DNA from: Pannonibacter phragmitetus_B
GTDB taxonomy: Bacteria > Pseudomonadota > Alphaproteobacteria > Rhizobiales > Stappiaceae
Length of the DNA stretch: 64,000 nt
NCBI RefSeq assembly: GCF_050510895.1
Contig: NZ_JBNINT010000001.1
Location: 2,790,001 to 2,854,000, forward strand
Reading direction: 5' to 3'
Of the stretch, positions 26,508 through 35,847 are shown in pieces. The notes under the pieces were generated by a model. That model did not search any database. It was not told the origin of the DNA and saw only the letters and a program-made list of their open reading frames with translations. Every line of letters starts with the position of its first letter. Position 1 is the first letter of the stretch. The translations under genes were made by a program, and so were the position numbers.

Positions 26508-27812
26508 TTATTCTGCACCCAGATTGAGGCGGATGGAAACAGACCTTGCATGTGCGCTGAGGCCTTCTGCCTCGCCCAGAGCAATTGCCGCGGGCCCAAG
26601 AGCACGAAGGCTCTGCGCATCACACTTAAGGATCGACGTCCGCTTCACAAAGTCAAGCACAGACAGGCCAGACGAGAACCGGGCTGAACGTGCCGTAGGC
26701 AGAACATGGTTGGAACCACCCACATAATCACCGATAGCCTCCGGCGTGTGACGGCCAAGGAACACGGCACCTGCGTTGCGCACGCGGCCCAGCAGCGCCT
26801 CAGGATCTTCCACTGCCAGCTCCAGATGCTCCGGCGCCAGCCGGTTGATCAGAGGAATGGCTTCTTCCAGATCCTTCACCATGATCACGGCGCCGAAATC
26901 GCGCCAGCTCGCCGAGGCCACCTCAGTGCGCGGCAGCGTCTTCAGCTGGCGCTCCACCGCCGCTTCCACGGCAGTGGCCAGTGCTGCGTCATCGGTGATC
27001 AGGATCGACTGGGCCACCGGATCATGCTCTGCCTGCGCCAGCAGGTCAGCGGCCAGCCAGTCGGGATTGTTGTCCGCATCGGCCACCACCAGCACTTCGG
27101 AAGGACCAGCGATCATGTCGATGCCCACGGTGCCGAAGACGCGGCGCTTGGCGGCGGCCACATAGGCATTGCCGGGGCCGACGATCTTGCTCACCGGCGC
27201 AATGCTATCCGTGCCATAGGCAAGAGCGGCCACAGCCTGCGCACCGCCAATGCGGTAGATTTCCGTGATCCCCGCCACTTTGGCTGCCGCCAGCACCAGA
27301 GGGTTCAGCACCCCGTCCGGCGCAGGCACCACCATGGCGATACGCTCTACCCCGGCGACAAGCGCAGGCACCGCATTCATGAGAACGGAGCTGGGATAGC
27401 TGGCAAGGCCACCGGGCACATACAGGCCAACAGCCTCCACCGCCGTCCAGCGTGAGCCAAGCTCGACGCCGAGGGCGTCCGTGTAGCGGTCATCCTTCGG
27501 CATCTGGCGGGCATGATGCGAGTGGATGCGGTCACGCGCCAGTTTCAGCGCATCGAGCGTTGCCGGCTCGACCGCCGCAGCGGCAGCCTCGATCTCTTCA
27601 GCCGTCACCCTGAGCTCTGCGATGGAACCAACGCTCACCCGGTCGAAGCGGTTCGTATACTCCACGACGGCCGCATCGCCGCGGGCACGCACATCTTCCA
27701 GAATGGCGCGGACGACCTGATCCACATCCTCGGACGCCTCGCGCTTGCCTGCGAGCAAGTCCTTGAACCGGGTCTCGAAATCTGCATCTGCGGTGGAAAG
27801 CCGGATTGCCAC
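26508..27812 (-). CDS. hisD: histidinol dehydrogenase
   Basis: A 434-residue Zn-dependent enzyme that oxidises L-histidinol twice with NAD+ to L-histidine, the last step of histidine synthesis. It starts at GTG 27812 after AAGGAGAC. Visible signatures include GLYVPGGLASYPSSVLMNA, IAGPSEVLVVAD, NNPDWLAADLLAQAEHDP and GGSNHVLPT. It is separate from other his genes, as is usual for alphaproteobacteria where hisD sits beside murA. Confidence 0.97.
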   Translation of the reverse strand: MAIRLSTADADFETRFKDLLAGKREASEDVDQVVRAILEDVRARGDAAVVEYTNRFDRVSVGSIAELRVTAEEIEAAAAAVEPATLDALKLARDRIHSHHARQMPKDDRYTDALGVELGSRWTAVEAVGLYVPGGLASYPSSVLMNAVPALVAGVERIAMVVPAPDGVLNPLVLAAAKVAGITEIYRIGGAQAVAALAYGTDSIAPVSKIVGPGNAYVAAAKRRVFGTVGIDMIAGPSEVLVVADADNNPDWLAADLLAQAEHDPVAQSILITDDAALATAVEAAVERQLKTLPRTEVASASWRDFGAVIMVKDLEEAIPLINRLAPEHLELAVEDPEALLGRVRNAGAVFLGRHTPEAIGDYVGGSNHVLPTARSARFSSGLSVLDFVKRTSILKCDAQSLRALGPAAIALGEAEGLSAHARSVSIRLNLGAE

Positions 27813-27910
27813 GTCTGTCTCCTTGCAAGGCCATTTCGCGGCGCCGGCTCACCCTGCAAGGTTCCGCGCCGCTGATCGCTGGCAAACCTGCGCCTGCCAG
27901 CCGGAAAATC

Positions 27911-28351
27911 TCAGTCGAGTTGATGGTGCGGTTTGTTGGGGGTCGCCCAGGCGGCGCCAAGATCCGTCAACTGCGCTTCGATGCACTCCACATCCAGCGC
28001 CAGCGTACCGCCACCGGCAAATTCCAGCCGTACCGTACCGGAAGGGGCTTCCGCGTCCTGTTCGAAGCGGATGGCCAGCAGCGACAGGATGGCACCTTTC
28101 GCCTCCTGCCGGATATGGGCGGCGCGCATTGCCGTCACCCGGGCAAAGGCAAGCGCAGAACGGCGCCTTTCATGGGTGCGCGAGCGCCGGTCCTCCGCCT
28201 TGTCCCAGACAAAGCGGTTCATGGCGACCACCACCTTGCGCTCCTTCGGCAGGTAGCGGATATCGCCAACAGTCAAAACCGCGTCCTGCACATGGGCGGA
28301 AACCACGGCCAGATCTTCCTCATCGAGGGCGGCAAGTTTCAGCAGGTCCAT
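27911..28351 (-). CDS. DUF2948 family protein
   Basis: 146 residues from ATG 28351 (MDLLKLAALDEEDLAVVSAH). It shows the DUF2948 pattern VQDAVLTVGDIRYLPKERKVV, divided here as VQDAVLTVGDI and RYLPKERK, then RRRSALAFARV and the C-terminal AWATPNKPHHQLD. Function unknown; its place between murA and hisD is conserved in Hyphomicrobiales. A terminator separates it from murA, so it likely has its own promoter. Confidence 0.88.
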   Translation of the reverse strand: MDLLKLAALDEEDLAVVSAHVQDAVLTVGDIRYLPKERKVVVAMNRFVWDKAEDRRSRTHERRRSALAFARVTAMRAAHIRQEAKGAILSLLAIRFEQDAEAPSGTVRLEFAGGGTLALDVECIEAQLTDLGAAWATPNKPHHQLD

Positions 28352-28379
28352 GGGCGGCTCTGTCTCCGGAAAGCTTCTG

Positions 28380-28404
28380 AAAAAGGACGGGAGAACTCCC
28401 GCCC
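28380..28404 (-). terminator. terminator of murA
   Basis: On the minus strand GGGCGGGA-GTTC-TCCCGTCC forms an 8-base stem (one G-T pair) with a 4-base loop and is followed by TTTTT. It lies about 80 bases beyond the murA stop and just before the DUF2948 start. Confidence 0.75.
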
Positions 28405-28482
28405 CTTCAATCCGTTGCCTAGCGCGTCCGGGGCCGTTTGACAATGCGGCAGGCAGTAACCAGCACCTGCCGCATGCCAGGT

Positions 28483-29772
28483 TTATGCCGAGATGCGCTC
28501 GATCATGGCGCCGCAGCGGCCAAGCTTTTCTTCCAACCGCTCGAAGCCACGGTCGAGGTGATAGACGCGGCTTACATTCGTCTCGCCTTCAGCCGCAAGA
28601 CCGGCAATCACCAGCGACACGGAGGCACGCAGGTCCGTTGCCATCACCGGAGCACCGCGCAGGCTGTCCACGCCGTCAACAATCGCCGTCTTGCCGTCGA
28701 TGCGGATGCGGGCGCCAAGGCGGGCCAGCTCCTGCACATGCATGAAGCGGTTCTCAAAAATAGTCTCGGTGATACGGCTCTGGCCGCCCGCCCGCGTCAT
28801 AAGCGCCATGAACTGGGCCTGAAGATCCGTCGGGAAACCCGGGAACGGCTCTGTGGTGATGTCCACCGGCGCAATGCCATTGCCATTGCGGTAGATGCGC
28901 AGGCCGTCTTCCACTTGCGTGATGTCCGCCCCGGTCTGGCGCAGCACGTTCAGCGCCTCGTCCAGAAGCTCAGGCCTCGCGCCCTGCAGCACAACATCGC
29001 CGCCCGTCATGGCAACTGCCATGGCATAGGTGCCGGTTTCGATGCGGTCGGCAATCACCGCATGGCGGTGGCCCTTGAGGCGCGGCACGCCCTCGATGCG
29101 GATGGTGGAAGTGCCGGCGCCTTCGATCTTGGCGCCCATGCCCTTCAGGCAGTTGGCAAGGTCTTCCACTTCCGGCTCGCGGGCAGCGTTTTCCAGAATG
29201 GTCTCGCCCTTGGCCAGCGTCGCCGCCATCATCAGCGTGTGGGTGGCGCCCACGGAGACACGCGGGAAGGTGATATGCGCGCCGGTCAGCCCCTTGCGTG
29301 CATTGACCACCACATAGCCCGCTTCGATCTCGATCTCGGCGCCCAGCTGCTTCAGGCCGTCAATGAAGAAATCCACCGGCCGCGTGCCGATGGCGCAGCC
29401 GCCCGGCAGCGACACGCGGGCCACGCCCATACGCGCCACCAGCGGGCCAATGACCCAGAAACTGGCACGCATCTTCGACACCAGCTCGTAGGGCGCGGTC
29501 GTGTCCACAATGGCACGGGCCGTCAGATGCAGCGTCTGGCCGCGCAGCTCGTCAACGCCGGTGCGCTTGCCATCGACCGAATAGTCCACGCCGTGGTTCG
29601 ACAGGATATGCGTCAGTTGCGCCACATCGCGCAGGCGCGGCACGTTTTCAAGCGTCAGCGTCTCGTCCGTCAGGAGCGAGGCAATCATCAGCGGCAGGGC
29701 CGCATTCTTGGCGCCGGAAATCGGGATGACGCCATTGAGCTGCGCGCCGCCGATGATCTTGATGCTGTCCAT
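28483..29772 (-). CDS. murA: UDP-N-acetylglucosamine 1-carboxyvinyltransferase
   Basis: A 429-residue cytoplasmic enzyme that transfers enolpyruvate from PEP to UDP-GlcNAc, the first committed step of peptidoglycan synthesis. ATG 29772 gives the expected N-terminus MDSIKIIGGAQLNGVIPISGAKNAALP, whose Lys-Asn (GAKNAAL) is catalytic. The fosfomycin-target loop is LPGGCAIGTRPVDFF with the reactive Cys present, so fosfomycin sensitivity at the target is expected. Length matches the family. Confidence 0.97.
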   Translation of the reverse strand: MDSIKIIGGAQLNGVIPISGAKNAALPLMIASLLTDETLTLENVPRLRDVAQLTHILSNHGVDYSVDGKRTGVDELRGQTLHLTARAIVDTTAPYELVSKMRASFWVIGPLVARMGVARVSLPGGCAIGTRPVDFFIDGLKQLGAEIEIEAGYVVVNARKGLTGAHITFPRVSVGATHTLMMAATLAKGETILENAAREPEVEDLANCLKGMGAKIEGAGTSTIRIEGVPRLKGHRHAVIADRIETGTYAMAVAMTGGDVVLQGARPELLDEALNVLRQTGADITQVEDGLRIYRNGNGIAPVDITTEPFPGFPTDLQAQFMALMTRAGGQSRITETIFENRFMHVQELARLGARIRIDGKTAIVDGVDSLRGAPVMATDLRASVSLVIAGLAAEGETNVSRVYHLDRGFERLEEKLGRCGAMIERISA

Positions 29773-29956
29773 TGAACCACCTGATTGGGCAGGTCTCAGG
29801 CCTGCCAGCAAATAGAAAACTGGCCCGGCTCTACACCGGGATAAAGGCTGAGGCAAGGCAGCGCAGTACGCTGCCCTGCCTGTCTTGCTTCCACCTTGCA
29901 GCCGCATGCGGAACCCGTGGCTTCCCGCCACTTCCGCACACACTCAACTCATGCCG

Positions 29957-30160
29957 TCACACCTGCGGCACCGCGTCCCCGCTATGCCCGGCCGGTGCTT
30001 CCACATCTTCTTCTGCCTCGAGCGGCCCTGCCACAGCCTCGCGGCGCTGGCGGTCCGCCGCCTTGCGCCGCTTCAGATTCTGCCGCAGCGCCTCGGCAAG
30101 GCGCGCCTCGCGCGAGCCGGGTTGAGGCCCGTTCGGCTTGTTCTGCCTGGTCATCGCCAT
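29957..30160 (-). CDS. small conserved basic protein upstream of murA
   Basis: 67 residues, MAMTRQNKPNGPQPGSREAR..., with a basic helix LAEALRQNLKRRKAADRQRR and an acidic tail. Short proteins of this composition precede murA in many Hyphomicrobiales. Codon use and the ATG context (a second ATG at 30154) look genuine. Function unknown; nucleic-acid binding is conceivable from the charge but not shown. Confidence 0.65.
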   Translation of the reverse strand: MAMTRQNKPNGPQPGSREARLAEALRQNLKRRKAADRQRREAVAGPLEAEEDVEAPAGHSGDAVPQV

Positions 30161-30389
30161 CCCTGCTGTTTCGATTTTTCAAGGAATACCTTATGCTTTC
30201 CGCCACCGGAAGGCACCTCCCTTCCCTTCCCGGCAAACTGTCCACAGGCACGCAGAAAAAACAGCACGATAAGCGCTTGCCATGTCCGGCCTTCTATGGC
30301 ACAAGCCGACCCGTTCGCGGCGCCACACTACGCCGGTCACGAACGGCCTTCCGGCTCACCGGAAATGGCCAGCGGGTCCGCCCGGAAAT

Positions 30390-30464
<75 letters not shown>

Positions 30465-30855
30465 TCTCTTTATCTTATTTTTCAATTACTTCGCAGTTGG
30501 CCTACATTAGACCAACCGCCCAGCATACAGTATTTTGGGCACTATTTTGCGCACTCGTCTCACCATTGACAGAACCGATGAATTACAAAATGCTGGCAAG
30601 CATGACTGACAAGCCCCCTTCCATTCTGGCTTGAGTTCATCAAGAGCTTCCTCTCAGACCTGACCGGAACGGCCCTTATCGTCATGCCGTTCTGGTACTT
30701 TTTCGGTGAAGAGATCGACGCGTTCCTGAGATCGCTTTCGACTTAAGCTGCCCCGAACAACCGGACAGACCATTGAGCGCAAATAGCGCCGCGCGTAGGC
30801 CGCACCACGTCGAAGACAGCAGCGGAGATAGCGCGACGAACCGCACCCATAACCC
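30465..30855. other. A+T-rich non-coding stretch downstream of tRNA-Thr
   Basis: 391 bases with clearly lower G+C than the flanks up to about 30600. It holds a likely tRNA terminator (30467-30485), a possible degraded small membrane-protein frame (30602-30746, listed separately), and the 3' flank of the leftward quiC gene. No integrase or direct repeat of the tRNA 3' end was seen, so there is no evidence of an integrated element. Confidence 0.45.
30602..30746 (+). CDS. possible small membrane protein, broken or frameshifted
   Basis: ATG 30602 reads MTDKPPS and then, after a frame change near 30615-30624, FWLEFIKSFLSDLTGTALI and VMPFWYFFGEEIDAFLRSLST to TAA 30746. The second part has one strong membrane segment with a charged C-terminal helix and looks coding, but has no start of its own except an internal ATG giving 19 residues. 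Removing one base (or adding two) would give about 46 residues. Low-confidence call. Confidence 0.3.
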
Positions 30856-32752
30856 TCACTCCGCCTGCGGCATACCTGTTGGCCTCAAGGCGCGTTTTTG
30901 GGCGGAGATGCGGAAGGGGGCGTTGGGGGCGCCGTAGCCGGCATAGTTGCCGCCGCGCTGGACGAATTCGAAGAACAGTCCCTCCGGACGAGTCTGCGAA
31001 TAAAGCTGGAAGAAGCTGCCGCCTGCATCCTCGTCATAAAGCACGTTTGCCGCCTTCATGCGGGCCACCAGCGCCGGGTCGAGACCGAAGCGGGCTTCGA
31101 CGTCGGCATAATAGTTGGCGCCAATTTGCAGGATGGGGAAGCCACGGGCGCTGAGCGATGCAGCGGTAGCGAAGATGTCATCTGTCCCAAAGGCGATATG
31201 CTGGACGGAGGAGCCGAAGCTCTCCTTGACGAAGCGCCCTGCGAGCGTGTGGCGTGCTTCCGAGCCGTTGAGCGTGATGCGCAGCGCACCGGTTTCCAGC
31301 GCCTGCGACTTCACCAGCCCGTCCGGATCGGCCACGTCCACCATGGGGGAGCGGCGGGCATCAAACAGGGCATGGTAGAACAGCGACCAGCTGAGCATCT
31401 CGTCATGCGCCATGGTCTGGGCGATATGGTCGATGCGTTTCAGCCCGGCGCCTGTGGCGGCAGCTGCCTTGCCAGCATCAGGCAGCGGGCGGAAGTCCAC
31501 ATCCCACAAGCGGCCCAGCATCTCCCCGCCATCGACAAAGCGCAGCAGGCTGCCGCCATGGCCGCGCACGGCGGGAATGGCCAGTTCCCCTTCGGAGATA
31601 TGGCTCTGATGCGCCGGAATCAGCAGCGCCTGCGCCCGTTCTGCGGCAGCGGCGGCATCGGGCACCTTCAGCGCGATTTCGGAAATGGTCGTGCCGTGGG
31701 TGACATAGGCCGTGTGGGCAAAGCCGGTGACGGCGGTGTTGACGAGAATGTTCACCGCCCCTGACTCCAGCGCGTCACCGGCTTGGAGACGTGCCGCGCC
31801 ACGGGGGCAAAGCCTGCGGCGGCCAGGAAGGCAGCGATAGCCGGCTCTTCAGCTTCCGACGTTGCGATTTCGAGGAACTCAACACCCTGCACAGGGGCAG
31901 GTGCGGGGAAACGCGGCAGGTCGACGGTCAGCGCCGGTTCAGCCCGGCGCACCCGGTCCTGCAAGTCGATAAGGCTGCGGTGGCCATCCAGCGCCACAAG
32001 GCGCGGCAGGCCGGCGCGGAACTGGTCGTTGAAGATCTCCAGCGACAGCGGCCCGGAATAGCCGGTGGAGAGCACCGCCCGCATGAAGCCGGTCACATCC
32101 AGATCCCCTCCCCCGGCATGTTGCGGAAGTGGCGCGACCAGTAGAGCAGGTCCATGGGAATGGCCGGAGCATCGGCCAGCTGCACGAAGAAGATGCGGTC
32201 GCCGGGAATGGCGCGGATCGAATCCGGCGAAATACCACGCCCGAGCGTGTGGAAACTGTCGAGGATCAGGCCGATGCGCGGATGGTCCGCACGGCGCACC
32301 ACTTCCCAGGCGTCGCGGTGGTCATTGATGTGACGCCCCCAGGCCAGTGCCTCGAAACCCGCACGCACGCCGAAGCGGGCGGCAAGCTCGCCCAGCTCAT
32401 GGAAATCCTGCGCCATCCGGTCGATACCGCCCATGGCCGCCGGATGCACGGAGGAGCAGACCAGCATCAGGTCGGTGCCCAGCTGGTTCATCAGGTCGAA
32501 CTTGCGCGCCGCACGGGCAAAGGCGCGGGCACGGTAAGGTTCCGGCAGGCCCTCGAAATCGCGGAAAGGCTGGAACAGGGTGATGGTCAGCCCATGATCG
32601 CGCACCATGCGGCCCACATCGGCGGGGCTGAGGTCCGAGGCGATGAAATCCTGCTCGAAGATCTCGATCCCCTGGAAGCCCGCCTTGGCGATGGCCTCCA
32701 GCTTGACCGGCAGATTGCCCGAGATGGAAACGGTGGCGATCGAATTCAGCAT
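30856..32752 (-). CDS. quiC: 3-dehydroshikimate dehydratase, QuiC type (isomerase plus HPPD-like domain; two frameshifts)
   Basis: About 632 residues after repair, matching the two-domain QuiC1 length. It converts 3-dehydroshikimate to protocatechuate. The N-terminal half is an AP-endonuclease-type TIM barrel (MLNSIATVSISGNLPVKLEA, FQGIEIFEQDF, LILDSFHTLGRG). The C-terminal half is a 4-hydroxyphenylpyruvate-dioxygenase-like vicinal-oxygen-chelate domain (KRIDHIAQTM, VQHIAFGTDDI, EGLFFEFVQRGGNYAGYG). Breaks at C4 runs 32105-32108 and 31758-31761 are each cured by one base. ATG 32752 is 4 bases after the aroE stop. It is the last gene of the shikimate-catabolic operon. Confidence 0.88.
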
Positions 32753-32756
32753 CGGT

Positions 32757-33623
32757 TCACTCCGGCTTGAGGAGATCCTGGCGCAGGCGGCCATGATCGA
32801 GCGGCAGTCCTGTGAAGATGGCCCAGGCATCAACGCCTTGCCCGAAGAAAAGCTCGTAGCCCGAGATGATGGTCAGGCCTTCAGCTTCCGCATCCTTGAG
32901 GAAAGGCGTATCGACGGGCGTGTAGACCGCATCGAACACCCAGGCAGCGCCCGTCATGAATGCCCGCTCCAGCGGCGTGCCGCCGTAGCCGACCATGCCA
33001 ACGGGCGTGCAGTTGATAAGGCCGCTGGCGCCAGCGGCAAGTTCTGCTGCCTCCGGTCCGGTGCGGGTGACGAGTTCCGGGCGCACCGCCTTCAGGGCTT
33101 CAGTAAGAGCATCAGCCTTGGCCACATCCCGGTCAGCAATACGGATTTCGGTGAGGCCGAGCGCGATGAGGCCGAAGGCCACCGCCTTGCCGACGCCCCC
33201 TGCCCCGATCATCAAAACAGGACCTGGCGCAACATCGCCGCGCACCGCACGGTAGGCAGCGATGAAGCCTGAATAGTCGGTGTTGAAGCCGCGCGCCTTG
33301 CCGTCCTCGAAGATCACCGTATTGACCGCGCCGATGGCCCGCACCAGCGGATCATCGATCTGAACCTTCGCCGCCGCCCGCTCCTTGTAGGGATAGGTGA
33401 CGTTGACGCCCCGGTAGCCATCTGCCGCCACATGGGCAAACAGAGGGTCAAACTCCATGCCCATCTCCCGGGGCACCAGCCGGTCATAGGTCACCGTGCG
33501 CCCGTTCTGCAGCCCCGCCAGCACATGCAGGCGGGGAGAGGATGAGGCGGCGATGTTGTCGCCGATGAGGCCGAGACGGATGGTGCCGGTCTGCGGCACG
33601 GCAGCGGAAGATGATGCGGACAT
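32757..33623 (-). CDS. shikimate/quinate dehydrogenase (AroE family), probably catabolic
   Basis: 288 residues. The substrate pocket shows ASSSPRLH and the catalytic Lys in NVTYPYKERA; the nucleotide fold is MIGAGGVGKAVAFGLIALG. After beta-2 the sequence is IRIADRDVAKA: an Asp where NADP-dependent biosynthetic AroE usually has NRT, which suggests NAD use, as in quinate/shikimate dehydrogenases. Its position between a TTT transporter and quiC supports oxidation of shikimate or quinate to the dehydro form for breakdown. It starts 6 bases after tctA. A biosynthetic role is less likely. Confidence 0.87.
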   Translation of the reverse strand: MSASSSAAVPQTGTIRLGLIGDNIAASSSPRLHVLAGLQNGRTVTYDRLVPREMGMEFDPLFAHVAADGYRGVNVTYPYKERAAAKVQIDDPLVRAIGAVNTVIFEDGKARGFNTDYSGFIAAYRAVRGDVAPGPVLMIGAGGVGKAVAFGLIALGLTEIRIADRDVAKADALTEALKAVRPELVTRTGPEAAELAAGASGLINCTPVGMVGYGGTPLERAFMTGAAWVFDAVYTPVDTPFLKDAEAEGLTIISGYELFFGQGVDAWAIFTGLPLDHGRLRQDLLKPE

Positions 33624-33629
33624 GGCGTG

Positions 33630-35120
33630 TCAGGCTCGCTTGCGGAAAATGCGGCGCCAGAGCGGCGTCTTGGACAGAAGGATCAGCACCACACCGGCCA
33701 GAAGCGTGGCCGAAAGCGGGCTGGTGAGAATGCCCTTGAACAGCATGGGCAGGCTTTCCTGCTCCGAGATGATGGCCCGGCGCCAGTTGTCATCCAGGAG
33801 GCGCGACAGGATGACGCCGAGAATGACAGGCCCAAGGGCATAGCCGTAAAGGCGCATGAAATAGCCCAGCACGCCGAAGCCCAGCATCCAGTACACATCT
33901 CCCAGCCGGTTGTTCACCGCATAGGCACCAACGATGGACAGGAGCAGGATCAGCGGGATCAGCAGACCGCGCGGCAGCTCCACCACCTTGACGAAAAGGC
34001 GGATGCCGGTGAGGCCGAAGAGCAGCATGAAGCAGTTGGCGATCATCAGCGCGCTGACGATGAACCAGAACATGTCCGGCTGCTGCACCATCAGCAGCGG
34101 CCCCGGATTGAGGCCGTGGATGAACAGCGCGCCGATCATGATGGCCGTTACCGCATCACCAGGGATGCCCAGCGTCATCATCGGAATGAAGGCCCCGCCA
34201 ACGGCCGCATTGTTCGCGGTCTCGGGCGCAACCAGCCCCTCAATGGCGCCCTTGCCGAAGGGCACTTCCGGGTTCTTGGTCACGCGCTTGGCATGGTCAT
34301 AGGCCATCAGCGCAGCGATATCCCCGCCTGTGCCGGGCAAAGCGCCGACGACAACACCAATAGCGGAGGTTTGCAGCGACAGCGGCAGGTGCTTGCGGAT
34401 GGTGCTGAAGCGCGGAACGATGCGGCTGATCTTCTGCTTCACGGCTTCGGACTTGATCGTGTGAAGCTGCATCAGGGCTTCGGAAACGCCGAACATGCCG
34501 ATCATCACGGCAATGAAGGAGATGCCGCCCATGAGCGACGGAGAGCCGAAGGTGAAGCGCTGATCCATGGTCAGCGGGTCAAGACCGACGGAGCCGATCA
34601 TCAGCCCCAGAGAGCCAGCGAAGACGCCCTTCACCAGGCTTTCCCCCGACAGCGAGCCAACCAGCAGCAGGCCGAGGATGGCCAGCAGCATGAAGTCACG
34701 CGGCTGGAAGCGGATGGCGAAATCGGAGACGGCCGGCGCTGCGAAAGCCAGAACCAGAATGCCTATCAGGCCACCGAAGAAGGACATGACGGTGGTGACA
34801 CCGATGGCCTCACCCGCCTCGCCCCGCTGGGCCATGGGGTAGCCGTCCAGTGCCGTCGCAATTGCAGAAGGTGCCCCCGGAATGTTGAGCAGGATCGCCG
34901 TGCGCGAGCCGCCATACACCCCCATGAAGATGCCGATCATCAGCGACAGGGCAGGCAGCACATCCCAGGAGAAGGTGAAGGAAATCAGGATCGAAACGGC
35001 CATCGTCACCGACAGGCCGGGAATGGCGCCGATATAAATGCCGGCCATGGTGCCTGCCGCGATGAGGGCAAGCAGCTTGATGTCCAGCAGCGGCACGAGA
35101 AGAGCGTTGAGAATATCCAT
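33630..35120 (-). CDS. tctA: tripartite tricarboxylate transporter, large permease (TctA family)
   Basis: A 496-residue inner-membrane protein with about a dozen hydrophobic segments. It contains the family signatures GIYIGAIPGLSVTMAVSIL and GVYGGSRTAILLNIPGAPSA, with an inverted-repeat second copy around VGALPGTGGDIAALMAYDHAKR. It forms the channel of a binding-protein-dependent secondary importer. The cargo is probably shikimate, quinate or a related hydroaromatic acid, judged from the downstream aroE and quiC. Confidence 0.92.
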   Translation of the reverse strand: MDILNALLVPLLDIKLLALIAAGTMAGIYIGAIPGLSVTMAVSILISFTFSWDVLPALSLMIGIFMGVYGGSRTAILLNIPGAPSAIATALDGYPMAQRGEAGEAIGVTTVMSFFGGLIGILVLAFAAPAVSDFAIRFQPRDFMLLAILGLLLVGSLSGESLVKGVFAGSLGLMIGSVGLDPLTMDQRFTFGSPSLMGGISFIAVMIGMFGVSEALMQLHTIKSEAVKQKISRIVPRFSTIRKHLPLSLQTSAIGVVVGALPGTGGDIAALMAYDHAKRVTKNPEVPFGKGAIEGLVAPETANNAAVGGAFIPMMTLGIPGDAVTAIMIGALFIHGLNPGPLLMVQQPDMFWFIVSALMIANCFMLLFGLTGIRLFVKVVELPRGLLIPLILLLSIVGAYAVNNRLGDVYWMLGFGVLGYFMRLYGYALGPVILGVILSRLLDDNWRRAIISEQESLPMLFKGILTSPLSATLLAGVVLILLSKTPLWRRIFRKRA

Positions 35121-35133
35121 CAGGATCTCAGCC

Positions 35134-35637
35134 TCACGCCATGAGATTGCGGAAGAAGGCGAGGATTTCCGCCTCCGGCACGATGCCCGCAGGCATCAGC
35201 ACGGAGAAGATGAGCCGGAATATCACCCAGATCAGAAGAATGCTGACGGCCGAGACCATCACCGTCCAGCCCCAGTTGCGCCGGGTCAGGATACGGATGC
35301 CGAGGACCAGAAACAGGAAGGACGTGGGGATGAAGCCAAGCGGCTTCAGCAGAAAGGCATAGGCCGTGATCAGCACGGTCATCAGCACCACCGGCAGCGG
35401 CAGGATCTCCCGAAAGGCCCACTGGTTGCCTTCCGCCGGCTTGCGCAGGGTCTGGATCAGCACCATGGCGGAGGTCACAGTCATCAGTCCGGTCGTCATC
35501 ATCGGCACGCCACCCGGTGCGGACAGGGCCTCAAAGCCGGAAATCCCGTATGCCGTGTAGAATAGAAACAGACTGGCGCCGAACATGAAGAAGCTGAAAA
35601 CCAGTTCAAAGGAGTGGCGGGGTTGCGGGTTTTCCAT
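35134..35637 (-). CDS. tctB: tripartite tricarboxylate transporter, small permease (TctB family)
   Basis: 167 residues with four predicted membrane helices. The start is ATG 35637 (MENPQPRHSFELVF) with GGAGGT 6 bases upstream; longer frames are not supported. It is the small membrane subunit, always encoded next to TctA. The 13-base gap to tctA indicates one message. Confidence 0.88.
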   Translation of the reverse strand: MENPQPRHSFELVFSFFMFGASLFLFYTAYGISGFEALSAPGGVPMMTTGLMTVTSAMVLIQTLRKPAEGNQWAFREILPLPVVLMTVLITAYAFLLKPLGFIPTSFLFLVLGIRILTRRNWGWTVMVSAVSILLIWVIFRLIFSVLMPAGIVPEAEILAFFRNLMA

Positions 35638-35708
35638 GTGACCTCCAGCAGCCGGATCAGGCAGGCAGGGTTTTACCACCTGCCCATGCAAAACGCCGCC
35701 CCTCTTCG

Positions 35709-35748
35709 GCAGCCTGCACCACATGAAATCATGCATGATGCAGGCTGC
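35709..35748 (-). promoter_or_regulatory. intercistronic hairpin after tctC
   Basis: A perfect 10-base inverted repeat GCAGCCTGCA / TGCAGGCTGC with a 20-base loop, 99 bases past the tctC stop and before tctB. There is no U-tract. Confidence 0.55.
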
Positions 35749-35847
35749 TTCAGAAGCGTTTTCCGGGACCCGGCAGGAGGCTTTCCCCTTGCCATCTGGC
35801 GGCCAGCCCCGGAAGATCAGGCGGCGTTTTCTGGTTTATGGCGAGGA

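Noticed and set aside
33627..35144. 505-codon open frame on the plus strand across tctA
   Set aside because: It is antisense to an intact TctA. The predicted protein is extremely rich in His, Gln, Asp and Arg and has no recognisable domain.
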